A stretch of 64,000 bases of DNA from Haloplasmatales bacterium 4B (GCA_003586005.1 NSKI01000003.1:62001-126000), one strand, 5' to 3'; positions 50,329 through 60,453 are shown, counted from the stretch's first letter. Numbers and translations: made by a program. The notes: a model not told the origin generated them from the sequence alone.

Positions 50329-50868
50329 TTATGAAATTTCTTCAACTTGTGTAAATTCAACTTCAAGTTTCGTTTGTCTTCCAAAAATATCGACTAAAAC
50401 TTTAAGAATCATTTTATCATAGTCTATCTCATCAACACTACCGACACGCCCTACAAACGGGCCAGTATTAATTTTGACTTGGTCACCAACTTTAACATTA
50501 ATATCAACTTCTGTTCTGTGAAGTCCAAGTCTTTTTAAAATAGGATCAATTTCACCTGGATGCAAAGGTACTGGTTTTGCACCTTTACCACTCGAACCAA
50601 TAAATCCAGTTACATTAGGTGTATTACGTACCACATACCATGATTCATCAGTTACTACCATTTCTATAAATACATACCCAGGAAAAATTTTTCGAACTTT
50701 TTCTTTCTTTACACCATTTTTCATTTCAACTTCTGTTTCTTCGGGAATAATCACTCTAAATATTTGATTTTCCATACCCATAGATGCAATTCTTCGTTCA
50801 AGATTATTTTTAACTGTGTTCTCAAGTCCTGAATAAGTTTGTACAACGTACCATAATTTCTCTTCCAT
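50329..50868 (-). CDS. nusG: Transcription termination/antitermination factor NusG
   Basis: 179 residues: NGN domain (KLWYVVQTYSGLENTVKNNL, VRNTPNVTGFIGSSG) and KOW domain at about 125-175 (GDQVKINTGPFVGRVGSVDE). GGAGGTTT site ahead. Follows secE in the usual pair. Confidence 0.97.
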   Translation of the reverse strand: MEEKLWYVVQTYSGLENTVKNNLERRIASMGMENQIFRVIIPEETEVEMKNGVKKEKVRKIFPGYVFIEMVVTDESWYVVRNTPNVTGFIGSSGKGAKPVPLHPGEIDPILKRLGLHRTEVDINVKVGDQVKINTGPFVGRVGSVDEIDYDKMILKVLVDIFGRQTKLEVEFTQVEEIS

Positions 50869-50902
50869 TACGTAAACCTCCTACTAGTAAGAAGAACAAG
50901 CA

Positions 50903-51577
50903 TTATAAATCAACATTAAAAATATTCTCTAGTAGTTTTGGTGCATAATTTATAACTATATCTAAAGCTAAAAATAATAAACTAAAAAAGACAATAAATG
51001 TAAATACCTTTGTGCTATAATCTTTCATTTCTTTTCCGCTTGGCCAATGAACTTTTTTCATTTCTCTTAGTGATTGAGTTATAATATTATTGAACGCTGT
51101 AATAACAGCTAAAATTGCTAACAATATTAAAGCACCTATTAATACACTCTTTGTTGCATCGCCTAATATAGGTAAGTTTGCTCTTAACACAAGATTCCCG
51201 TTTGTTAACAAAACTGCTAGTACAACTAAAATAATAGCTATAAGGAAAAAAAATGCAGACTCTATAGTAATCCCTTTTTTCTCACCAGTCTTATCAGTTC
51301 TTATTGAATGGGTTTCTAGAAACCCAAAGAACTTATCTAATTGTTTAGAAAATGCAATAAATAGAAAGAATATACCAAGAATTGAAGATGAAAGGGAAAG
51401 TATTAGTTTTGCTTGATCAGAGAATCCTCCTGTATATTCAATTTTAATTAAGTACCAATCTACTAATCCTGAAATTGTTGCAATTGCTAAGAAAACTCCT
51501 ATAAATCCTAATAAACCCGCAACATATTTAATTATTCCATGTAATTTTTTTGAGTTATTTTCATTTTGAGTACTCAT
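50903..51577 (-). CDS. secE: SecE with a four-helix N-terminal membrane extension
   Basis: Translocase subunit clamping SecY. The true SecE module is residues 167-212: amphipathic SLREMKKVHWPSGKEM and a final TM helix at about 191-210. Ahead of it are about 160 residues with four more predicted helices (about 17-36, 57-76, 107-125 and 143-162) and a charged loop. SecE in Firmicutes is usually about 60 residues with one helix; E. coli has three helices in 127 residues. The extension has no recognised domain. Gene order rpmG-secE-nusG supports the identity. Confidence 0.88.
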   Translation of the reverse strand: MSTQNENNSKKLHGIIKYVAGLLGFIGVFLAIATISGLVDWYLIKIEYTGGFSDQAKLILSLSSSILGIFFLFIAFSKQLDKFFGFLETHSIRTDKTGEKKGITIESAFFFLIAIILVVLAVLLTNGNLVLRANLPILGDATKSVLIGALILLAILAVITAFNNIITQSLREMKKVHWPSGKEMKDYSTKVFTFIVFFSLLFLALDIVINYAPKLLENIFNVDL

Positions 51578-51588
51578 GTTAATTCCTC

Positions 51589-51738
51589 CTATTTAGTTTC
51601 TTTATGTAAGGTATGCTTATTACAATTCTTACAAAACTTTTTAATTTCTAAACGTTCATTCATAGTTAGCTTATTTTTATCTGTAGAATAGTTTCGTGAA
51701 AGGCATTCCGTACATACCAAGATAATTTTTGTTCTCAT
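51589..51738 (-). CDS. rpmG: 50S ribosomal protein L33
   Basis: Short zinc-ribbon ribosomal protein, 49 residues: [17 protein letters not shown] start with CxxC and a second pair CKNC. Both pairs are intact, so a zinc-binding form. Located between sigH and secE, as rpmGB is in Bacillus. A short gene that a length cut-off would miss. Confidence 0.93.
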   Translation of the reverse strand: MRTKIILVCTECLSRNYSTDKNKLTMNERLEIKKFCKNCNKHTLHKETK

Positions 51739-51809
51739 AAAGATTCTTCACCCATTTTATATAATCTAACGTAATATACTTTAACAAATAAATCCTTAAA
51801 TGTCAATAG

Positions 51810-52361
51810 TTAGTTATGATTCAATTTTTGCTCAATTCTTTTTTTAACTTTAGCTATAATTACATAAACTTGTTTTTTTGAAATACTATGTTTTTCACTT
51901 ATTTCAGAAACTGAGTACCCTTCAGTATATTGACTATATACATCTTTTTCTATTTCACTCAGTTTAATAAGGGTATTTTCAAAAATATATTCATAATATA
52001 CCTTCGATAGCACATAATCTTCTATATTTTGATCTATATAACTTGTATTTTTTAATTCTATCAATGATTGGTAAGATTCAATCGAGTAACAATAATTATT
52101 AATCCTATTTTTCTTTCTGTTTTTAGTTCTTAAAAAAGATAATATTTGTCTATCGATACATAAAGAAGCGAAAGTTGTAAAACTTGCTCCTTTTTTTTTG
52201 TCATAAGCATCAATAGCTTTCAATAAACCTATTCGACCTTCTTGAAGAACATCATCATAGTCGTTATATTTTATATTATATTTTGATATTATAATCTTAA
52301 TAATGTATTCATATTCATTAATTAACTGATTAAGAAGTTTTTCATCAGTTACTTGAAGCAT
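51810..52361 (-). CDS. sigH: SigH-like RNA polymerase sigma factor
   Basis: 183 residues, somewhat shorter than Bacillus SigH (218). Region 2 with DDVLQEGRIGLLKAIDAYDK (about 37-56) and FTTFASLCIDRQI; region 4 with SEIEKDVYSQYTEGYSVSEI and a helix-turn-helix at about 150-175. In Bacillus SigH drives stationary-phase and competence genes; regulon here is unknown. Position between rlmB and rpmG matches. GGGAGGT site before the ATG. Confidence 0.85.
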   Translation of the reverse strand: MLQVTDEKLLNQLINEYEYIIKIIISKYNIKYNDYDDVLQEGRIGLLKAIDAYDKKKGASFTTFASLCIDRQILSFLRTKNRKKNRINNYCYSIESYQSLIELKNTSYIDQNIEDYVLSKVYYEYIFENTLIKLSEIEKDVYSQYTEGYSVSEISEKHSISKKQVYVIIAKVKKRIEQKLNHN

Positions 52362-52383
52362 TAACTAGACCTCCCTTTAGTAG

Positions 52384-53115
52384 TTACAAAGGGCAACGTT
52401 GATTCAACACTTCATATAGGATTACTGATGTTGCTACAGAGGCATTTAAAGATGTAATATGCCCTTTCATTGGTAATTTGACAAGGACATCGCAATTCTC
52501 TTTTACTAATCGACTTATTCCTTTGCCCTCACTACCAATTACTATAGCAATGGGTTCTTTTGCTTCCATTCGTCGGTAATCAACCGAGGTTTCCATGTCT
52601 GAACCTATTATCCATAAACCTTGTTTTTTCAATTCTTTAATAGTATTAGTTAAATTTGTTACTTTAGCAACTTTAACATAACTAATTGCTCCTGTAGATA
52701 ATTTAGCAACCGTCGCATTCAAACTTACAGAGCGATTTTTAGGAATAATTACTCCATGTACACCACAACAATCTGCAGTTCTTAATATTGCACCTAGATT
52801 ATGTGGGTCTTCAAGTCCATCAAGAATAACAATAAATGGTAGCTCATTCTTTTTTTTTGCTTCACTTAATATATCACTAACCTCATAATAATTAAAAGGT
52901 TTTATTTTTGCGACTATTCCTTGATGATTTCCTTTGGCTAACTCATCAAGAGATTTTCGATCTATAGTTTCATATTTAATTTTTGCTTTTTTTATTAATT
53001 CATTAAGGTTTGGCGTATTTTTTAAAACTTGTTCAGTTAAAAAGATTTCTTCAATATGATGACCAGATTTTAGCATTTCAATCACTGTGTTTTTACCATA
53101 TATAAATTCTGACAT
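52384..53115 (-). CDS. rlmB: 23S rRNA 2'-O-methyltransferase RlmB (SpoU family)
   Basis: Methylates the ribose at 23S position G2251 (E. coli numbering). 243 residues: N-terminal substrate domain (EFIYGKNTVIEMLK), SpoU knot with LDGLEDPHNLGAILRTADCC, VIGSEGKGISRLV and MKGHITSLNASVATSVILYE motifs. Short gap to mrnC; order cysS-mrnC-rlmB as in Bacillus. yacP, between rlmB and sigH in Bacillus, is absent. Confidence 0.94.
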   Translation of the reverse strand: MSEFIYGKNTVIEMLKSGHHIEEIFLTEQVLKNTPNLNELIKKAKIKYETIDRKSLDELAKGNHQGIVAKIKPFNYYEVSDILSEAKKKNELPFIVILDGLEDPHNLGAILRTADCCGVHGVIIPKNRSVSLNATVAKLSTGAISYVKVAKVTNLTNTIKELKKQGLWIIGSDMETSVDYRRMEAKEPIAIVIGSEGKGISRLVKENCDVLVKLPMKGHITSLNASVATSVILYEVLNQRCPL

Positions 53116-53119
53116 TATA

Positions 53120-53509
53120 TCACCAACTTTCTATTATTTTAATAGATGTCGTTATCAGAGTTTCTAATCTACTTTTTTTTTCTAAAAGATATAGGTATCC
53201 TATTAATGCCTCAAATGAAGTTGAATGCTTATAGGTTAAGACATCAACATTTTGTTTTTTATGATTGCTTTTAGCATTTCTTCCTCTTTTAACGATGTTT
53301 AGTTCTTCTGGAGTTAAAAGATCATTTTGAACCATATCATTTATTACCTTAGCTTGTGAAGCAGCAGAAACATATTTTGTCGCAAGATTGTGCAATTGAT
53401 TTACTTTAGTTAAACCTTTATTTATTAAATAATGCCTTATTTGCATGTCATAATAAGAATCACCTATATAAGCTAATGCAACACCGTTCAACAATTTATA
53501 ATCTACCAT
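53120..53509 (-). CDS. mrnC: Mini-ribonuclease 3
   Basis: Small RNase III-type enzyme that matures 23S rRNA. 129 residues with NGVALAYIGDSYYDMQIRHY and KYVSAASQA, no dsRNA-binding domain, as usual for this family. Its stop and the cysS stop lie adjacent in the operon order. Confidence 0.94.
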   Translation of the reverse strand: MVDYKLLNGVALAYIGDSYYDMQIRHYLINKGLTKVNQLHNLATKYVSAASQAKVINDMVQNDLLTPEELNIVKRGRNAKSNHKKQNVDVLTYKHSTSFEALIGYLYLLEKKSRLETLITTSIKIIESW

Positions 53510-53511
53510 TT

Positions 53512-54867
53512 TTAAATATTAATACCTTTTTTAAGTAAAATTTCTCTAATTGCATCAGATGTCACAAAATCTTTGTTAGTTCTTGCTTCCTCACGTTTTT
53601 TTATTAATTGTTTTATTTCCTGATTCAGTTTAGGAACATCAAAATTTATGCCAAATATATTCAATAATAAATTAAAGGTATAATATAAACTTAGTAAATG
53701 ATCTAATTCTTCACTTGTATAAACGCTTTTACGAATTATTTTATTAACTTCTTTTACTAAACTCATTAAAGTTGTAATTCCATTTGCGGTATTAAAATCA
53801 TCATCCATTGCTTTGTTAAATTCTTCTATAATATTATTTGAAAAAGCATCTTTTATCCACTGGCTTCTTAAATGATTGTTTAAATCAAGCTTATATTGTA
53901 GTTGTTTGTAAGAACTTTCCAATTTTTCTAAATCATTTTTAATGTTTTCCACATTTTCAAATGTATAGTTAAGTGGTTGGCGATAATGAGTTGAAAGCAT
54001 TAATAATCGTAACACTCGAAAATTGTAGCGAGATAGAAAATCCTTGATTTCAATAAAATTCCCTAAAGATTTACTCATTTTTTCATCATCAATCATTAGG
54101 CGTCCATTATGAACCCAATAATTAGCCAAATTTGTTTGACTAACAGCTTGAGATTGAGCAATTTCATTCTCATGATGTGGGAACTTTAAATCTGAGCCTC
54201 CACCATGAATGTCAATTAACTCACCTAATGTATCATTAATCATTGCTACACATTCAGTGTGCCAACCTGGTCTGCCTTTTCCCCAAGGTGAATCCCATTG
54301 AATCCCTACATCTGTTTTTTTCCATAATGTGAAATCTAAAGGGTTTCTTTTTTTATTATGATTTGTAATTCGGGAACCAATTTCAAGATTCTCTATTTTT
54401 TGGTTAGATAAATTACCATATGAGGTTATTTTAGTTACTGAAAAATAAACATCTCCATCAACCTCGTAAGCGTAACCTAGTTTTTCTAGTTTTTCTATGT
54501 ATCCTATTATTTTCTGCATATAGTCAGTTACACATGGATTCATATCATAATCAACACAATTTAAATTTTTAGCATCATTTAAAAACGCTTTTTTAAACTG
54601 CTCAGATATAGTTTGTTCATCTACATTGTTTTCAATTGCAGACTTAATGATTTTATCATCAACATCAGTGATATTAGAGACATAAGTTACCTCGTATCCC
54701 CTGTGCTCTAAATACCTTTTAACAACATCAAAAAAGATAACAGGACGGGCATTTCCTATATGAATGTAGTTATAAACCGTTGGCCCACACACATACATCT
54801 TTACCTTATTTTGTTCAATTGTTTTGAACTCTTCTTTTTGGTTTGTTAAAGAATTATATATGTACAT
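53512..54867 (-). CDS. cysS: Cysteinyl-tRNA synthetase
   Basis: Class I synthetase, 451 residues. HIGH motif variant HIGN in CGPTVYNYIHIGNARP, KMSKSLGN near residue 263, zinc ligands CVAM and HHENE. cysE, found just before cysS in Bacillus, is absent here. Directly followed by mrnC. Confidence 0.97.
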   Translation of the reverse strand: MYIYNSLTNQKEEFKTIEQNKVKMYVCGPTVYNYIHIGNARPVIFFDVVKRYLEHRGYEVTYVSNITDVDDKIIKSAIENNVDEQTISEQFKKAFLNDAKNLNCVDYDMNPCVTDYMQKIIGYIEKLEKLGYAYEVDGDVYFSVTKITSYGNLSNQKIENLEIGSRITNHNKKRNPLDFTLWKKTDVGIQWDSPWGKGRPGWHTECVAMINDTLGELIDIHGGGSDLKFPHHENEIAQSQAVSQTNLANYWVHNGRLMIDDEKMSKSLGNFIEIKDFLSRYNFRVLRLLMLSTHYRQPLNYTFENVENIKNDLEKLESSYKQLQYKLDLNNHLRSQWIKDAFSNNIIEEFNKAMDDDFNTANGITTLMSLVKEVNKIIRKSVYTSEELDHLLSLYYTFNLLLNIFGINFDVPKLNQEIKQLIKKREEARTNKDFVTSDAIREILLKKGINI

Positions 54868-54955
54868 ATATTCACCTCTTTTTTTATATAAAGCATGCTA
54901 ATCTTATTTTGTGATAAAATACGACAAAATGCAAGAATTTTCATTTGCGCAAATA

Positions 54956-54975
54956 TAAAAGCCGCATTAAGCGGC
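54956..54975 (-). terminator. Terminator after gltX
   Basis: Minus strand GCCGC, TTAAT, GCGGC, TTTTAT, a short GC-rich stem 15 bases past the gltX stop. A second, weaker CCGC...GCGG pair overlaps the end of gltX. cysS therefore probably has its own promoter in the following 80 bases. Confidence 0.75.
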
Positions 54976-54989
54976 ATTACACCGCAGAA

Positions 54990-56444
54990 TTAAGCGGTTA
55001 ATATGGATAATGTCTTATCCAGATTTTCAATTACCATTTCCTTACCTAATAATTCTAAGACTTTGGGAAGTTCTGGCCCATGAATTTTAGATGTTGTGGC
55101 AATACGAACGGGCATGTAAAGCATCTTACCTTTTACTTTCATTTCTTTACCAGTACTTTTAATTGCAGTTTGGATAAATTCTTCAGTAAATTCCGTAATG
55201 TTTTGCAAATTATTTTTGAAGGCCTCGATTGTTTCCCTAACACCATCTTGTGTAATTAAAGTTAGTTCTTCATCATCAATTCCAAACTCGCCTTCAAAAA
55301 ACTCTTGATATAAAGGAACAATTTCAGCACCATAAGATAATCTATCATGAAATAATTCAATCAGCTTATTTATCCATTCCTCACTTCTTCCATCTATTAT
55401 ATGATATTTAGTTAAGTGCGGTCTACATAAGGCAACTAATTTTTCTATTGACAGTTCTTTGATATATCTATTATTAATATATGTTAATTTATTTTTATCA
55501 AAGGTTGCTGGTGATTTTGATAAGCGTTTTTCATCAAATTTTTCAATAATCTCTGATTTTGATAAAATTTCTTCTTCGCCTTCAGGACTCCAACCTAATA
55601 AAGAAATAAAATTGAATAATGCTTCAGGCAAATAGCCCATTTCTTCATATTGAGAAATAAAAGCCACATAATTAGGGTCACGTTTTGATAATTTTTTACC
55701 ATCTTCTTTAACAATTAATGTCATATGTCCAAATGTTGGAGGTACCCATCCAAATGCCTCATACAAACCTATTTGCTTAGGAGTATTTGTTATATGTTCT
55801 TCTCCACGTAAGACATGGGTAATATCCATAAGATGATCATCAATAACAACAGCAAAGTTATATGTTGGTATTCCATTTCGTTTAACAATTACCCAATCAC
55901 CTATATCATTTGATGAAAATGAAACTTCACCTTTGACAATATCATTAAAAGTATATGTCTTGTTTTCTGGCACTTTAAAACGAATTGTAAATTCAGCGGA
56001 TTTTTCTAATTCACGGAGCTCCTCTGGAGTTCTTTTTAAACATCGACGTGAATAATGAATATGACTAGACTTTTCTTCAGTTAATCCTCCACGCTCAGCC
56101 AAAAGCTCTTCTTCAGTACAATAACATTTATATGCTAAACCTCTATCAACTAATTCTTGAGCATATTTTTTATATATATCTATCCGCTCTAGTTGACGAT
56201 AGGGAGCATATTTCGGATTTACTTTATCAACGGACTCATCATAATCTATTCCTAACCATTTTAAGTGTTTTAATTGTGATTCCTCACCACCTAAAACATT
56301 TCTTGCAATATCTGTATCTTCAATACGAACTACAAAATCACCACCATGTTTTTTTGCGTACAAATAATTAAACAAGGCAGTTCTAGTATTTCCTATATGT
56401 AAATAACCTGTAGGGCTTGGTGCATATCTAACTCTAACTTTCAT
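54990..56444 (-). CDS. gltX: Glutamyl-tRNA synthetase
   Basis: Class I synthetase, 484 residues. RYAPSPTGYLHIGNTRTA with the HIGN motif at about 16-19, KKLSKRD near 252, zinc-type CYCTEEEL. The anticodon domain is in the last third. Usual length. hflX is the next gene upstream. Confidence 0.97.
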   Translation of the reverse strand: MKVRVRYAPSPTGYLHIGNTRTALFNYLYAKKHGGDFVVRIEDTDIARNVLGGEESQLKHLKWLGIDYDESVDKVNPKYAPYRQLERIDIYKKYAQELVDRGLAYKCYCTEEELLAERGGLTEEKSSHIHYSRRCLKRTPEELRELEKSAEFTIRFKVPENKTYTFNDIVKGEVSFSSNDIGDWVIVKRNGIPTYNFAVVIDDHLMDITHVLRGEEHITNTPKQIGLYEAFGWVPPTFGHMTLIVKEDGKKLSKRDPNYVAFISQYEEMGYLPEALFNFISLLGWSPEGEEEILSKSEIIEKFDEKRLSKSPATFDKNKLTYINNRYIKELSIEKLVALCRPHLTKYHIIDGRSEEWINKLIELFHDRLSYGAEIVPLYQEFFEGEFGIDDEELTLITQDGVRETIEAFKNNLQNITEFTEEFIQTAIKSTGKEMKVKGKMLYMPVRIATTSKIHGPELPKVLELLGKEMVIENLDKTLSILTA

Positions 56445-56524
56445 AGATTCCTCCTATTTAACTTTAATACAATTTGTACTTCCAATATTTTAACATAAAT
56501 TAATAGAAAAAACATATTATATTC

Positions 56525-57775
56525 TTAATTTATTAAATGTTTATATTTATTATATAAATGTTCACTTAATTCAACTAAAATATCTATGCCCTCATCAATA
56601 TAGTTCTCCTTTATAACGAATGCATTTTCTTTTAAATAATTAAAAATATATCCACTTGTATAGGGAATTAACATTCTCACTGTTCGATAATTTTTATACA
56701 ATAATTTATTTATTTCATTAATTAAGTCATCAATATTTAATTTTTTAGCTGCAGAAATAAATACACCATCACCTACATTCAAACTATCAAATCGATCAAT
56801 TTTGTTATATACATGAATAATTGGAATATTTTTTACACCAATTTCCAACAAGACTTTTTCTGTTACATTAAGTTGTCTTTGATAATTTTTATTTGAAATA
56901 TCTACAACATGCAAAATTAAATCTGCCTCAGTAATCTCTTCCAAGGTAGAACGAAAGGCTTTAACAAGTTGATGAGGCAGTCTACTTACAAAACCAACTG
57001 TATCAGTCAAAAGAAACTTTTTATTATTCTCTAATATAATTTGTCTAGTTGTGGTTTCTAATGTCGCAAATAATAAATCAACTGCAATAACACTTTTATC
57101 GTCATTTTTAAATTTGCTAATATCTATTAAAGTGTTCATTAAAGTTGATTTACCTGAATTCGTATAACCTACTAATGCTACAATTGGCAAATTATTTTTA
57201 ACTCTTCGTTTTCTTTGTGTTTTTCGGTTCTCAACCATTTCATTTAAATTATTTTCAAGTAATGAAACCTGTTTTTCAATTTTCCGTCTATCAAGTTCAT
57301 ATTTTGTCTCACCAGGTCCACGAGTCCCTAATCTTTCATTAAAATTACCACTTAATAAACTAATCCTTGGTAATAAATACTGTAACTGAGCTATTTGAAC
57401 TTGTAAAATTGCTTCCCTTGTTTTAGCACGTCTTGCGAAGATATCTAATATTAATAGTGTACGATCAATTACTCTACACCCTACAATTTCCTGTATGTTT
57501 CTAGTTTGAGATGTTGATAACTCTTCGTTTAAAACAATAATTTCTATTTCATTATTTTCAACAAATCCCCTTATTTCTTCAACTTTCCCTTTTCCTAAAT
57601 AGGTTGCAGAAGTAACTCCCCGCAATTTTTGCGTAATTTTTCCAATAACTTCTAACTCACAGCTTTCTGCTAAATTTCTTAATTCTTCCATTGAGTATAT
57701 AAATTCTTCTTCATTATATAAAAAAGCTCCCACAAGTAAAGTTCTTTCAAATTTTTTATCATTTATATATTCCAT
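56525..57775 (-). CDS. hflX: Ribosome-associated GTPase HflX
   Basis: Splits or rescues stalled ribosomes. 416 residues: N-terminal HflX domain with LGKGKVEEI, middle helical domain with NERLGTRGPGETKYELDRR, G1 GYTNSGKSTL near residue 205, G3 DTVGFVSRLP, G4 NKID. Not part of this cluster in Bacillus, so an insertion next to gltX. Confidence 0.95.
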   Translation of the reverse strand: MEYINDKKFERTLLVGAFLYNEEEFIYSMEELRNLAESCELEVIGKITQKLRGVTSATYLGKGKVEEIRGFVENNEIEIIVLNEELSTSQTRNIQEIVGCRVIDRTLLILDIFARRAKTREAILQVQIAQLQYLLPRISLLSGNFNERLGTRGPGETKYELDRRKIEKQVSLLENNLNEMVENRKTQRKRRVKNNLPIVALVGYTNSGKSTLMNTLIDISKFKNDDKSVIAVDLLFATLETTTRQIILENNKKFLLTDTVGFVSRLPHQLVKAFRSTLEEITEADLILHVVDISNKNYQRQLNVTEKVLLEIGVKNIPIIHVYNKIDRFDSLNVGDGVFISAAKKLNIDDLINEINKLLYKNYRTVRMLIPYTSGYIFNYLKENAFVIKENYIDEGIDILVELSEHLYNKYKHLIN

Positions 57776-57810
57776 AAAATCATCTCCATTTACTATTTAT
57801 TATTATAACT

Positions 57811-57850
57811 AAAAATAAAAAGATTATCAAAATATATATTGATAATCTTT
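57811..57850 (-). terminator. Terminator of nrdJ
   Basis: Minus strand AAAGATTATCAA, eight-base loop, TTGATAATCTTT, then TTATTTTT. A perfect 12-base-pair stem immediately past the stop of nrdJ; nearly symmetrical, so it might also work in the other direction. Confidence 0.8.
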
Positions 57851-57864
57851 ATGATTATTTATTG

Positions 57865-60417
57865 TTATAATCCGCATTTAAGTTGGACATTACAATTTGT
57901 ACAAGTATTACATCCACCTATTTCTTCTACGGTGCCTTCTAAACAAATGGGACAGATATCGCCAATTTCTACACCAATATTTTTATTTGCTTTAGTTCTT
58001 GGTGGATTGATATCATTAGTTTTATGATGATGTTTAACTTCTAAAGTATCCTCTACTTCTAGACCAAATAAGCTTGCATCAATTTGTTTAATTTTGTTTT
58101 CTTCAGCCTTTAAGGTAAGGACTTGTGCATCTCGTGAACCATCAACATAAACAGTTCCGCCTTTTGCACCGCCAATATATAATCTCTCATAAACCTTTTC
58201 TACATCCGCAACACTAAATCCTCTCGGAGCATTGACTGTTTTTGAAATAGATGAATCTACCCAACGTTGAATAATACATTGTACATCAGCATGCTCTTCT
58301 GGAGTTAATTGCATCGCACTAACAAACTCAGATGGCAATGTGTCTTTAGTATATTGTGGATAATTTTTTAAATATTCATCAACAATTTTTGCGTTTACTT
58401 CAATGTATTTTCCTAAACGACCACTTCTAAAATAAGTAAAAGCAAAATAAGGCTCCAAACCAGTTGACACCCCAACCATTGTCCCTGTTGAACCAGTCGG
58501 TGCAATGGTCAAAAGATGAGAATTACGTATACCATATGTCAAAATTCCATCACGTATATAACGAGGCATTTTCTTAAGGTATCCGGACTGTACAAATAGG
58601 TCACGACTACCCTTCGTCTCTAAGAATGGGAAACTTCCCTTTTCTTTTGCTAAATCAATTGATGTTTCATATGCAGATGATGCAATAAATTCAAATAACT
58701 GGTCTACTAATTTGTTACCTGATTTACTGCCATAACGTTCTTTACACCAAATTAACAAATCGTGTAATCCCATAATTCCTAAGCCAATTCGTCTTTCGCC
58801 AATTGCTTGTTCTTTATTTTCATCTAAAAAGTATGGGGTGGAGTCAATTACATTATCTTGCATACGAATTCCTGTTTGAACAGTTTCGCGTAATTTTTCC
58901 CAATCAATTCTTCCTGAAACTTTATCTACCATATTAGCTAAATTAATGGCGGCTAAGTTACACACTGAATAAGGTGATAAAGGTTGCTCACCGCAAGGAT
59001 TTGTTGCTACTACTTTCTGACCATAGCCCTTTGCGTTAGTCATTTCATTAGCATTGTCAATAAAAAAGATCCCTGGTTCTGCCGAATAAGTGGCACATAT
59101 ATTTATTAAGTTCCACATCTCACGAGCTTTAATTCGTTTATAAGTAGTAATTTTATATCCTAATGCTTCCCATTCACGAACATCACCGATTTCTTGCCAT
59201 TTTTCATCATACGCAATTTTTTCTTCATCTGTATAATGATTGATATCTGGAAAACGAAGTTCAAAATAATCATCAGCTTCTACTTTTTCCATAAACTCTT
59301 TTGTAATTGTGACAGAAATATTAGCTCCAGATAAGAATTCTGGATTATTCACTTCATATTTACCACCATCGCGAACTAATTTTCTTGCTTTTTCAGTTAT
59401 ATCACTTGAAAATGGTGATGGCGTTGTATCTTCAGAAACCCTAACTATCGTAGAATACATATTATATTCTTCATCATTTAAAGGGACAAATTTCAGTTTT
59501 TCTTTTGCAAGTCTAATAATATCTTCATCTTGTAGATTTTCGATCAAAAATTGTAAAATTCTTGGATTCTGCATTTTAGATATAATAAATTCTAAAATAT
59601 CAGGGTGCCAGTCACTTAACATAATCATTTGAGCTCCACGTCGTGAACCACCTTGTTCTACAAGGTGTGTTAAATTAGCTATATCATTCAACCAACTTAC
59701 AGCTCCACTAGATTTACCTCCCACCCCTTTTGCTAGGGTACTTTTAGGACGCAATGTTGAACCATTTGTTCCAACGCCCCCACCACGGCTCATAATTTCC
59801 ATAACTTTTTTACGATGATCACTTATTCCACCGCGAGAATCCTCAATAAATGGCATAACAAAACAATTAAAATAAGTTACTTGTGTTCCACTCCCCGCAC
59901 CATATAGAACCCTTCCTGCAGGGACAAAGTTTAGATTTCTAAGTTCATTATAAAATTTTTCTGACCATTCTTTTCGTTTTTCTTCACTCTTTTCATTTTT
60001 TGCTAAATCTTTTGCAACTCGTTTTGCAATCTGTTCATAAAAAATTTCTAATGGTTTATCTATACTATCAAGTTTTCGTTTAACAATTCCTGTTTCAAAT
60101 TCATCTTCAGCTAACGAACCACGAAATTCTTCTTCAATTAAAATTTCTGCAACCCCATCTTCATGATTAATGCTCATAACTTTACCTACACCACGAGCTG
60201 GAAATTTAGGATCTTCTTTTACTACAACTAGTACAATGTCCTCTTCTTTAAGAGATATTAAATTGATATCTTTTTGAGAGTAACGATCTAGCATAACTAG
60301 TCTTGAAACACCAGTATGTGTTGTAACCATAGAATCATCAATGGTATGTAGATGCTGAAAATGATGCAAAATATCTTCATTTAAATTTTTAATTTGTTTA
60401 TCTTCATATTTTACCAT
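57865..60417 (-). CDS. nrdJ: Adenosylcobalamin-dependent ribonucleotide reductase (class II)
   Basis: Reduces ribonucleotides to deoxyribonucleotides with a B12-derived radical, oxygen-independent. 850 residues. Active-site NPCGEQPLSPYSVCNLAAINL, substrate loop APTGSTGTMVGVSTGLEPY, and a C-terminal redox end with CPICLEGTVEEIGGCNTC and CNVQLKCGL, typical of the NrdJ subgroup. ATG at 60417 after GAGGGAGG. No cobalamin riboswitch seen ahead of it. It means the cell needs B12 or makes it. Confidence 0.93.
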   Translation of the reverse strand: MVKYEDKQIKNLNEDILHHFQHLHTIDDSMVTTHTGVSRLVMLDRYSQKDINLISLKEEDIVLVVVKEDPKFPARGVGKVMSINHEDGVAEILIEEEFRGSLAEDEFETGIVKRKLDSIDKPLEIFYEQIAKRVAKDLAKNEKSEEKRKEWSEKFYNELRNLNFVPAGRVLYGAGSGTQVTYFNCFVMPFIEDSRGGISDHRKKVMEIMSRGGGVGTNGSTLRPKSTLAKGVGGKSSGAVSWLNDIANLTHLVEQGGSRRGAQMIMLSDWHPDILEFIISKMQNPRILQFLIENLQDEDIIRLAKEKLKFVPLNDEEYNMYSTIVRVSEDTTPSPFSSDITEKARKLVRDGGKYEVNNPEFLSGANISVTITKEFMEKVEADDYFELRFPDINHYTDEEKIAYDEKWQEIGDVREWEALGYKITTYKRIKAREMWNLINICATYSAEPGIFFIDNANEMTNAKGYGQKVVATNPCGEQPLSPYSVCNLAAINLANMVDKVSGRIDWEKLRETVQTGIRMQDNVIDSTPYFLDENKEQAIGERRIGLGIMGLHDLLIWCKERYGSKSGNKLVDQLFEFIASSAYETSIDLAKEKGSFPFLETKGSRDLFVQSGYLKKMPRYIRDGILTYGIRNSHLLTIAPTGSTGTMVGVSTGLEPYFAFTYFRSGRLGKYIEVNAKIVDEYLKNYPQYTKDTLPSEFVSAMQLTPEEHADVQCIIQRWVDSSISKTVNAPRGFSVADVEKVYERLYIGGAKGGTVYVDGSRDAQVLTLKAEENKIKQIDASLFGLEVEDTLEVKHHHKTNDINPPRTKANKNIGVEIGDICPICLEGTVEEIGGCNTCTNCNVQLKCGL

Positions 60418-60453
60418 GAAATATCCTCCCTCTTTAGAAATTATCTATAATGA

